64,000 nucleotides of DNA from Rhizobium leguminosarum bv. viciae USDA 2370 (lineage in GTDB: Bacteria; Pseudomonadota; Alphaproteobacteria; Rhizobiales; Rhizobiaceae). Every line of letters begins with the position of its first letter. The stretch's first letter is position 1. Shown piece after piece: positions 17,834 through 25,085 of this stretch. The DNA lies in NCBI RefSeq assembly GCF_002008365.1, contig NZ_MRDL01000036.1, positions 671,676 through 735,675 on the forward strand, written 5' to 3'. The translations under genes were made by a program, and so were the position numbers. The notes beneath the pieces are model-generated. The model saw only the letters and a list, made by a program, of their open reading frames with translations, was not told where the DNA came from and searched no databases.

Positions 17834-17973
17834 CGTGGCATGGTCGCGATAATTGGGCTTTTGCGAGGCCACGTCACATTGCACGGGGATTTCGCGAAAA
17901 GGTGATTTCGCCCTCCATCATTCCGCCTTATGCTGGTGCTCAATGTGCGCATGACCCCTTATGAGGAAGCTTG

Positions 17974-19749
17974 ATGGCCCCCACGATTCGCTCGCCCTTC
18001 AGACGAACGCTCGCGCTTATGGCCAGCGCTGCAATTCTTGCGCATGCCGGCATGAACGGGGTCGCCTACGCCCAAGCCGCGCCTGAGACGACAGCACCCG
18101 GGGTTGCGACGCCCGCTCCGGTTACGCCTGAGCCGGCTGCTCCCGCACCCACACCGCCGGCCGCGGCTGCACCGGAAACAGCTGCTCCCGCTCCTACGCC
18201 TCCCGTACCCGCCGCACCGCAGCAGGCCGCCGCGAGCCAGGCCGTCGTGCCGAATAACGGCCCGGCTTCGGTCGCCGATCTTGCCGAGGGGCTGCTCGAC
18301 GCGGTGGTCAACATCTCGACCTCGCAGAATGTGAAGGACGACGAGGGTGCAGGCCCGGCGCCGCGCGCCCCCGACGGCTCGCCTTTCCAGGAATTCTTCA
18401 ACGATTTCTTCAACAAGCAGCAGGGCAACAAGGGCGGCAACCACAATGTCAGCTCGCTCGGCTCCGGCTTCGTTATCGATCCGGCCGGCTATATCGTCAC
18501 CAATAACCACGTGATCGAGGGCGCCGACGACATCGAGATCAATTTCGCCAACGGTTCGAAGCTCAAGGCGAAGCTGATCGGCACCGATACGAAGACCGAT
18601 CTTTCGGTGCTGAAGGTCGAGCCGAAGGCACCGCTGAAGTCCGTGAAATTCGGCGATTCCAGCAAGATGCGCATCGGCGACTGGGTGATGGCGATCGGCA
18701 ATCCGTTCGGCTTCGGCGGTTCGGTGACGGTCGGCATCATTTCCGGGCGCGGCCGCAACATCAATGCCGGCCCCTACGACAACTTCATCCAGACGGATGC
18801 GGCGATCAACAAGGGCAATTCCGGCGGCCCGCTCTTCAACATGAAGGGTGAAGTGATCGGCATCAACACGGCGATCATTTCGCCGAGCGGTGGCTCGATC
18901 GGCATCGGTTTCTCGGTGCCGTCGGAGCTTGCCTCCGGCGTTGTCGACCAGTTGCGCGAATATGGCGAGACGCGGCGCGGCTGGCTCGGCGTGCGCATCC
19001 AGCCGGTGACTGACGATATCGCCGACAGCCTCGGGCTCGACACTGCAAAGGGCGCGCTGGTCGCCGGCGTCATCAAGGGTGGCCCAGTCGACGACGGCTC
19101 GATCAAGGCGGGTGACGTCATTTTGAAATTCGACGGCAAGACCGTCAGCGAAATGCGCGACCTGCCGCGTGTCGTGGCGGAAAGCACAGTCGGCAAGGAA
19201 GTCGATGTGGTGGTGCTGCGCGACGGCAAGGAGCAGACCGTCAAGGTGAAGCTTGGCCGGCTTGAGGACAGCGATCAGGCGGCTGCATCCGATGATGCGG
19301 CGCCTGATGGTTCGCAGGATGACGGCGTGATCACCCCGGACCCCGGCGAGAACAACGACATGGACCAGCCGGATACCGGCGATCAGGCCCAACCCGCACC
19401 TGATACACCCGACCAGCATAAGGGCCAGGTGTCGCCGGATGCTGCAACGCCGAAGAACGTGCTCGGGCTGTCGCTGTCGCTGTTGAGCGCCGAGACGCGC
19501 AAGGCCTTCGGGATCGCCGAGAGCGTCGACGGCGTCGTCGTCACAGAGGTGACGCCCGGCTCCGCCTCCGCCGAAAAGGGGTTGAAGCCCGGCGACGTGA
19601 TCGTCGAGGTGGCGCAGGAGTTCATGAAGTCGCCGGATGCGGTCGCCGCCAAGGTGCAGGCGCTGAAACAGGAGGGCCGCCGCAACGCCCAGCTGATGAT
19701 CGCATCGGCGAATGGCGATCTGCGGTTCGTGGCGGTGCCGATGGAATAA
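17974..19749 (+). CDS. Do-family periplasmic serine protease (DegP/HtrA type)
   Basis: Exported protease/chaperone of 591 residues. A signal peptide ends near AYAQA (about residue 35), followed by a long Pro/Ala-rich linker (35-85). The trypsin-like domain carries the triad His179 (TNNHVIEGADD), Asp209 (KTDLSVLKV) and Ser283 (NKGNSGGPLFN). Two PDZ domains follow (GWLGVRIQPVTDDI and LGLSLSLLSAETR onward), separated by an acidic Asp/Gln/Pro-rich linker that is longer than in E. coli DegP. ATG 17974 is favoured over the adjacent TTG 17971. Its position beside hflKC fits an envelope quality-control role. Confidence 0.95.
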   Translation: MAPTIRSPFRRTLALMASAAILAHAGMNGVAYAQAAPETTAPGVATPAPVTPEPAAPAPTPPAAAAPETAAPAPTPPVPAAPQQAAASQAVVPNNGPASVADLAEGLLDAVVNISTSQNVKDDEGAGPAPRAPDGSPFQEFFNDFFNKQQGNKGGNHNVSSLGSGFVIDPAGYIVTNNHVIEGADDIEINFANGSKLKAKLIGTDTKTDLSVLKVEPKAPLKSVKFGDSSKMRIGDWVMAIGNPFGFGGSVTVGIISGRGRNINAGPYDNFIQTDAAINKGNSGGPLFNMKGEVIGINTAIISPSGGSIGIGFSVPSELASGVVDQLREYGETRRGWLGVRIQPVTDDIADSLGLDTAKGALVAGVIKGGPVDDGSIKAGDVILKFDGKTVSEMRDLPRVVAESTVGKEVDVVVLRDGKEQTVKVKLGRLEDSDQAAASDDAAPDGSQDDGVITPDPGENNDMDQPDTGDQAQPAPDTPDQHKGQVSPDAATPKNVLGLSLSLLSAETRKAFGIAESVDGVVVTEVTPGSASAEKGLKPGDVIVEVAQEFMKSPDAVAAKVQALKQEGRRNAQLMIASANGDLRFVAVPME

Positions 19750-19755
19750 GGGAGC

Positions 19756-19782
19756 TACGGCGGTAGTGAATTAGCCGCCGTA
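19756..19782. other. Hairpin after the DegP-like gene
   Basis: Inverted eight-base arms TACGGCGG and CCGCCGTA with an 11-base loop, extended by GGAG/CTCC, lie a few bases after the stop. There is no T run, so it may be a weak terminator or an RNA-stabilising 3' hairpin. Confidence 0.45.
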
Positions 19783-19794
19783 CTCTCCAACTCT

Positions 19795-19931
19795 CCCTCA
19801 TTCCTCTGCTTGTCATAGGAATCCAGTGCGCCTAAGTCCTTGGGCGCAGAAAACTCTTCTCTCCTGACGTAAGTCACTCACCGCGCAGACGCGCGGTGGC
19901 TGGTTTCCTGTGACGAGCACAGGAATGAGGG
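19795..19931. repeat. Composite inverted-repeat element, 137 bp
   Basis: Two 32-base arms in inverted orientation (19795-19826 and 19900-19931) match at 28 of 32 positions. Each arm is itself a dyad (ATTCCTSTG...CAYAGGAAT). Between them lie two smaller GC hairpins (GCGCCTAAGTCCTTGGGCGC and CCGCGCAGACGCGCGG). The architecture resembles a small non-coding mobile-like element. The rest of the 330-base gap, up to serB, contains nothing else I can identify. Confidence 0.65.
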
Positions 19932-20080
19932 TGGAGAAGGGTGTGCCGGGGGGGCTTTCGAAACGGAATCGGTGGCCTAACGGTCCGGAGGTGACAGGCT
20001 ATTTGGCGGGTTTACGGAGGTTGCCTTCCGTACGAGCCACCAGCGATCAGCCCCGATTGGGAATGTCGCTGGTATCGCGC

Positions 20081-20971
20081 TCATACCGTCACGAAATCCG
20101 TCTTCCGGTAGCCCTGGATGTAGAGCAGTGCGGTCAGGTCGCCGTGGTTGATGCGCATCTGCGCTTCGGCAGCGACTGCCGGCTTGGCGTGGAGGGCGAC
20201 GCCGGAGCCTGCAAGGTGCAACATGCCGAGATCGTTGGCGCCGTCACCAACGGCGATCGCTTCTTCCGGCGAAATGCCGAGGCGAGCCGAAATCTCGTTC
20301 AGCGCATCGACCTTCGCCTGCTTGCCGAGGATTGGTTCGGCGACGAAGCCGGAGAGAATGCCGCCGTCTTCGAGCAGTGTGTTGGCGCGGTTCTCGTCGA
20401 AGCCGAGAGTGGCGGCGATGCGGCTGGTGAAGACGGTGAAGCCGCCGGAGACAAGCGCGGTGTAATGGCCTTTCGACTTCATGGTGGCAAGCAGTTCCGG
20501 GCCGCCCGGGGTGAGCGTGATGCGCTTGGCGATCACCTCGTCGACGACCGATATCGGCAGGCCCTTCAGCAGCGCGACACGCTCACGCAGGGCAGGCTCG
20601 AAGGCGATCTCGCCGTTCATGGCGCGGGCGGTAATGGTCGCGACCTTCTCTTTCAGGCCGACTTCGGCAGCGAGTTCATCGATGCATTCCTGGCCGATCA
20701 TCGTCGAATCCATGTCGGCGATCAGCAGCTTCTTGCGGCGGGTTTCCTGCTCCTGGATGACGAGATCGATCGGTGCGTTTGATATGACGGCAAGGATATT
20801 GGCCTCGGCCGCTTGCGCATCGGTGCCGTCGCGCAGCGCGATGTCGCAGGCAACGCCATCGGCCAGCCAGTAGAGACCGGAAGCGTTCACGGCCTCGGCC
20901 GCCTGCTCGGCGATTTCGGGTGTCAGCACGGGATTTGACGGATTGGCAACAAGCGTGGCAACGAGGGCCAT
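20081..20971 (-). CDS. serB: Phosphoserine phosphatase
   Basis: Final step of serine biosynthesis: phosphoserine to serine. It has 296 residues. The HAD-family nucleophile motif is DMDSTMIGQECIDE with Asp86 and Asp88; motif II is in ALVSGGFTVF, and motif III is AVGDGANDLGML. The N-terminal ~80 residues are the ACT-like extension seen in SerB of this length. ATG 20971 has AGAAGG nine bases upstream, which lies inside the miaA coding region. The miaA start codon lies one base away on the other strand. Confidence 0.96.
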   Translation of the reverse strand: MALVATLVANPSNPVLTPEIAEQAAEAVNASGLYWLADGVACDIALRDGTDAQAAEANILAVISNAPIDLVIQEQETRRKKLLIADMDSTMIGQECIDELAAEVGLKEKVATITARAMNGEIAFEPALRERVALLKGLPISVVDEVIAKRITLTPGGPELLATMKSKGHYTALVSGGFTVFTSRIAATLGFDENRANTLLEDGGILSGFVAEPILGKQAKVDALNEISARLGISPEEAIAVGDGANDLGMLHLAGSGVALHAKPAVAAEAQMRINHGDLTALLYIQGYRKTDFVTV

Positions 20972-20972
20972 G

Positions 20973-21866
20973 ATGGAAAACCTTCTGAGCACAGTGAACG
21001 CGATCCTGATAACCGGGCCGACCGCCAGCGGCAAGTCCGCGCTCGCCGTCGAATTGGCCAAGCGCCATGATGGCGTGGTCGTCAACGCCGACAGCATGCA
21101 GGTCTACGACACGCTGCGGGTGCTGACCGCGCGCCCGTCGGAAGAGGAGATGCAGGGCGTGCCGCATCATCTCTACGGCCACGTGCCGGCCGGTGCGGCC
21201 TATTCCACAGGCGGCTGGCTACGGGATGTCTCGGCATTGCTGCCGACGCTCAGGGCCGCAGGGCGGCTGCCGGTCTTCGTCGGCGGCACGGGGCTTTATT
21301 TCAAGGCGTTGACCGGTGGTCTCTCAGATATGCCCGAGATACCGGAGGCCCTGCGGAAGGCACTCAGGTCGCGGCTGCTGGAGGAGGGCCCGGACGGGCT
21401 CTATGCCGAACTCGCGGTGGCCGATCCCGCCATGGCGGCAAGCCTCAACCGCCAGGACGGGCAGCGGATCGTGCGGGCGCTGGAGGTGATGAAGTCGACG
21501 GGGCGGTCGATCGCCGATTTCCAGGGCCAGTCGGGACTGGTGATCATCGACGCCGCCCAGGCCCGCAAGATCGTCGTGCTGCCGGATAGGGCGGTGCTGC
21601 ATCAGCGCATCAACGGGCGTTTCGAAAAGATGCTGCAGCAAGGCGCGGAAGACGAAGTAAGGGCGCTGCTTGCGCTCGACCTGCCGGCCGAGGCGCCTGT
21701 GATGAAGGCAATCGGCGTGTCGCAGATTACGGCGATGGTCAGGGGTGAGATGACGCGCGACGAGGTGCTGGAGAAGGGGGCTGCGGCGACGCGGCAATAT
21801 GCCAAGCGGCAAATGACATGGTTCCGCAACCAGATGGACGATAGCTGGGAACGGCTGACAGTTTAG
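20973..21866 (+). CDS. miaA: tRNA dimethylallyltransferase
   Basis: Adds the dimethylallyl group to A37 of tRNAs reading U-starting codons. It has 297 residues. The P-loop GPTASGKS (15-22), NADSMQVY, PHHLYGHV and FVGGTGLYFKAL motifs are all present, and the C-terminal KRQMTWFRNQ is typical. Two consecutive ATGs occur at 20970 and 20973; GAGGG at 20963-20967 favours the second. That ribosome-binding site lies within serB. Its stop overlaps that of the convergent MocR-type gene. Confidence 0.96.
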   Translation: MENLLSTVNAILITGPTASGKSALAVELAKRHDGVVVNADSMQVYDTLRVLTARPSEEEMQGVPHHLYGHVPAGAAYSTGGWLRDVSALLPTLRAAGRLPVFVGGTGLYFKALTGGLSDMPEIPEALRKALRSRLLEEGPDGLYAELAVADPAMAASLNRQDGQRIVRALEVMKSTGRSIADFQGQSGLVIIDAAQARKIVVLPDRAVLHQRINGRFEKMLQQGAEDEVRALLALDLPAEAPVMKAIGVSQITAMVRGEMTRDEVLEKGAAATRQYAKRQMTWFRNQMDDSWERLTV

Positions 21867-23371
21867 GTTTCAGTTTGTTGCGGGCCTCCCGCTTGAGACA
21901 TCTGCTGGCTCAACAGTTCGACGAGTTCGCCAACCGCCGCCTGTAGCTGGTCCGCCAGAAATCCGCCGAAGCCCAGCATCAGGCCGGGGCGTGCCGGCCG
22001 CGCGGAATACATCGGGGAGATCGCGCGCACGGCAAGGCCGGCCGACAGGGCACGGGCTGCGAGTTGCACGTCATCGACCTCCTCGGGCAGCCATAGAAGA
22101 ATATGCATGCCCTGGTCGCTCTGCTGGACGCAGCACCCCTCCGGCAAGGCCCGCTCGAGCGCCGAGAGCAGAACAGCGCGGCGTTCGGCATAGAGGCCAC
22201 GGATGCGCCGGATATGCGCTTCGAAATAGCCTTCCCGCATGTAGGCCGCCAGAACGTGCTGTTCGGCGATCGGCGAATGCCGGTCGAGAATGGCACGGGC
22301 GCCGGCAAAGGCTTCTGCGAGTGGAGGAGGGGCGATGACGTAGCCGAGGCGCAAGGAGGGAAAGAGCACCTTGCTGAACGTGCCGAGATAGATGACGCGT
22401 GACGGACGCAATCCCTGCATTGAGGGAAATGGGTGTCCGGCATAACGCAGCTCGCTGTCGTAGTCGTCCTCGACGATCCAGGCACGATTTTGGTCGGCCC
22501 AGGCTATCAGGGCATTGCGTCGGGCCATGCTGAGCGGCATGCCGATCGGATATTGGTGCGAAGGGGTCACGAATGCGGCGCGCGCCTGGGGACATAGCTC
22601 GAGGCCGCGTTCCACGTTCATTCCCTGTGCATCGACCGGCAGGCGGTGCGTCCGGACGCCGAGATCGTCGAGCACTGCCGTCAGGCCGGGATAGGCCGGG
22701 TCCTCGGCCCATACCGGATCGTCACGCGAGAGAAGGACCCGCCCCGCCATATAGAGGCCTTGCTGAGTGCCTGATGTGACGATGACCTGTTCCGGCTCAC
22801 AATGAACGGCCCGCGCACGGCGGACGTGGTCGGCAATGGCAAGCCTGAGCTCGAGCAGACCCATCGGGTCGTGGTAACCCGAGGGTGCGGCCTGTCTCGA
22901 CGCGCGCACGCGGTTGCCGAGGCGGCGCCAGTTGTCGTCGGGCGCAATGCCGGAAGCCGGGACGGCGATAGCAAAGGGAACGGGCGGGTGCGGGGTGAGC
23001 GCACGGGCGATGGCGATCAGCCGAGCAGCCTGGGAAGGCAGATCGACGGCATCTGCGGCAGACGGCACTGCCGGTGCAGGCGAGGGCGCCAACGTGGTGT
23101 CAATCAGATCAGCGGCAACACGGGTTCCGGCTCCGACCCGCGCTTCGAGATAGCCTTCGGCGGTCAACTGATCGAACACCTCGACGACAGTGCCGCGCGC
23201 GATCTTCAGCGAAGCTGCAAGGCTACGCGTCGAAGGAAGGCGTTCGCCTGGCCTCAGCTCACTGCAGGCGATTGCGTTCCGTAGGGCCTGCGCAAGCTGG
23301 CGACCGACATTGTCCGTTCGGTCGATCGCGTTGAGCGATGGGATTTCGATAGTGCTACGCCGTTTGGACAT
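21863..23371 (-). CDS. MocR-type regulator (GntR winged helix fused to aminotransferase domain)
   Basis: About 502 residues. The N-terminal GntR helix-turn-helix (about 20-85: LRPGERLPSTRSLAASLKIARGTV) is joined to a fold-type I aminotransferase-like domain that binds PLP; the lysine is in YLGTFSKVLFPSLRLGY and the aspartate region is WIVEDDYDSELRY. Such regulators sense PLP or amino-acid metabolites. It is divergent from a LysE exporter and a DapA-like gene, its likely targets. The start is uncertain: ATG 23371 gives the natural N-terminus, ATG 23386 is possible, and neither has a strong ribosome-binding site. Confidence 0.9.
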   Translation of the reverse strand: MSKRRSTIEIPSLNAIDRTDNVGRQLAQALRNAIACSELRPGERLPSTRSLAASLKIARGTVVEVFDQLTAEGYLEARVGAGTRVAADLIDTTLAPSPAPAVPSAADAVDLPSQAARLIAIARALTPHPPVPFAIAVPASGIAPDDNWRRLGNRVRASRQAAPSGYHDPMGLLELRLAIADHVRRARAVHCEPEQVIVTSGTQQGLYMAGRVLLSRDDPVWAEDPAYPGLTAVLDDLGVRTHRLPVDAQGMNVERGLELCPQARAAFVTPSHQYPIGMPLSMARRNALIAWADQNRAWIVEDDYDSELRYAGHPFPSMQGLRPSRVIYLGTFSKVLFPSLRLGYVIAPPPLAEAFAGARAILDRHSPIAEQHVLAAYMREGYFEAHIRRIRGLYAERRAVLLSALERALPEGCCVQQSDQGMHILLWLPEEVDDVQLAARALSAGLAVRAISPMYSARPARPGLMLGFGGFLADQLQAAVGELVELLSQQMSQAGGPQQTET

Positions 23372-23522
23372 CGCAAAATGGTCCATAGAGATTGTTCAAA
23401 AATGGCGCTTCATGGTGAACCAATTTTCGAAGAAAAGGAAGCAGATCGGCGGCTTCCCGATGGCGCATTCTTCGCCTTCGGGGTCGTGCCGTGCGCTGGC
23501 GCAAACTTCTGGAAAAAAGCAA

Positions 23523-24137
23523 ATGCAGGATCTTCTCGTCGTCTACATCGCCTACGCAATCGCTGCAGGCAGTCCCGGACCAAGCAACATGGCCATCATG
23601 AACGTGGCGATGCGGCAAGGGCGTCGACCGGCGCTCGCCCTTGCTGCCGGGGTCATAACGATGTCGACATGCTGGGGGCTGGTCGCTGTCACCGGCATTT
23701 CCACACTCCTGGTCCGGTATGCCCATGCGCTGCTGTTCCTCAAAGTCGCAGGCGGGCTTTACCTCCTCTGGCTCGCCTGGAGGGCGGCCCGCTCGGCAGT
23801 CGCGTCGGACATGCCGGCAAGCGAGGCCGTCCAACCTGCCGCGCAACTCGGCGCGCTCTATCGTCGCGGCGTTCTGATGCATCTCGGCAATCCGAAGGCG
23901 GTTCTAGCCTGGGTCGCGATCATGTCGCTCGGCCTCAAGCCCGGCGCTTCACCGGAGATGGCCGTGACAGCTTTCGGCGGCTGCGTGCTGCTCGGGATCT
24001 CGATATTTGCCGGCTATGCCGTGCTCTTCTCGACGGCGCCGATGGTGCGCGGCTACGCCCGTGCGCGACGATGGATCGAGGGAAGTCTCGCCGTCTTCTT
24101 CGCGGGCGCCGGATCACGTCTTCTGTTTTCACATTGA
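23523..24137 (+). CDS. LysE-family amino-acid exporter
   Basis: A 204-residue inner-membrane protein with about six hydrophobic helices. The family signature near the N-terminus (AYAIAAGSPGPSNMAIMNVA) and the LYLLWLAWRA and LGNPKAVLAWVA segments mark it as LysE/RhtB type. Substrates of this family are amino acids and related compounds; the specificity is unknown. ATG 23523 has GGA upstream. It lies 21 bases before the DapA-like gene, suggesting one operon under the divergent MocR-type regulator. Confidence 0.9.
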   Translation: MQDLLVVYIAYAIAAGSPGPSNMAIMNVAMRQGRRPALALAAGVITMSTCWGLVAVTGISTLLVRYAHALLFLKVAGGLYLLWLAWRAARSAVASDMPASEAVQPAAQLGALYRRGVLMHLGNPKAVLAWVAIMSLGLKPGASPEMAVTAFGGCVLLGISIFAGYAVLFSTAPMVRGYARARRWIEGSLAVFFAGAGSRLLFSH

Positions 24138-24158
24138 CCGGATTTTCAGGATCGCATC

Positions 24159-25085
24159 ATGTCTGTCGCTTCTCCGTTTCATGGACTTTCGGCCTTTCCG
24201 CCAACGCCCGCCGATACGGGGGGCCGGGTCGACACGGAAGCCCTCTGCCGCCTGCTGGAACGCCTGTGTGATGCCGGCGTCGCTTCGATAGGCCTTCTTG
24301 GCAGCACCGGGATCTACGCCTTTCTCACACGTGAGGAGCGACGCCGAGCCGTCGAGGCCGCGGTCGAGTGCGTGCGCGGTCGTGTTCCGATCGTCGTCGG
24401 TGTCGGTGCTCTGAGGACAGACCACGCCCGGACCCTGGCGAGGGATGCGGAGGCCGCTGGTGCAGATGCGCTTCTGCTTGCGCCGGTGTCCTACACGCCG
24501 CTCACTCAGGAGGAGGCCTATCAGCATTTCCTTGCCGTCACGGAGGCGGCGAAGCTGCCGCTTTGCATTTACAACAATCCCGGCACGACCCACTTCACCG
24601 TCAGCCGGGATCTTCTGCAGCGCCTGTCGGACATCGAGACGATCAGCGCGGTGAAGATGCCTCTGCCAGTTGACGGCGATTTCGCAGGAGAACTGGCGGC
24701 ATTGCGTGAGAAGAGCAAGCTTGCGATCGGCTATAGCGGCGACTGGGGCGCTGGCGAAGCGCTGCTTTCAGGTGCCGACGCCTGGTACAGCGTCATCGGC
24801 GGCTTGCTTCCGCGCGTCGCTTGTGCCCTGACCAAGGCCGCGATTGCAGGCGAGGACGGCGAAGTGCGTCGGCTCGATGGTCTACTCCAGCCGCTCTGGC
24901 AAACGTTCAAGGCGTTCGGAAGCCTTCGCGTGATCTATACGCTGATCGACCTTCTCTCACTCGCCAAGGCCGAGCTCCCACGCCCTCTCTTGCCGCTCGG
25001 ACCGATGGATCGGCAGCGTGTGCTCGAGGCCATCGAGCCTCTGATCGCACTGGAGAGCGAGTGGAAGGCTTATTCCTTGTTGTAA
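24159..25085 (+). CDS. DapA-family (dihydrodipicolinate synthase-like) lyase/synthase
   Basis: A TIM-barrel aldolase-type enzyme of 308 residues. The Schiff-base lysine is Lys166 in ISAVKMPLP, and the catalytic tyrosine is Tyr138 in IYNNPG. The usual GTTGE-like loop appears as LGSTGIYAFL, so it differs from canonical DapA; it may act on another pyruvate- or aldehyde-type substrate. Genome context (LysE exporter, MocR regulator) suggests amino-acid catabolism or detoxification rather than lysine synthesis. It overlaps the end of the convergent HerA-type gene by 16 bases. Confidence 0.85.
   Translation: MSVASPFHGLSAFPPTPADTGGRVDTEALCRLLERLCDAGVASIGLLGSTGIYAFLTREERRRAVEAAVECVRGRVPIVVGVGALRTDHARTLARDAEAAGADALLLAPVSYTPLTQEEAYQHFLAVTEAAKLPLCIYNNPGTTHFTVSRDLLQRLSDIETISAVKMPLPVDGDFAGELAALREKSKLAIGYSGDWGAGEALLSGADAWYSVIGGLLPRVACALTKAAIAGEDGEVRRLDGLLQPLWQTFKAFGSLRVIYTLIDLLSLAKAELPRPLLPLGPMDRQRVLEAIEPLIALESEWKAYSLL

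Noticed and set aside
17959..19419. A 486-codon open frame on the minus strand
   Set aside because: Antisense to the DegP-like protease, whose catalytic triad and PDZ domains fix the true strand.
24159..25085. Lysine-biosynthesis dapA
   Set aside because: The Schiff-base lysine is present but the canonical glycine-threonine loop is altered, and the neighbours are an exporter and a MocR regulator.
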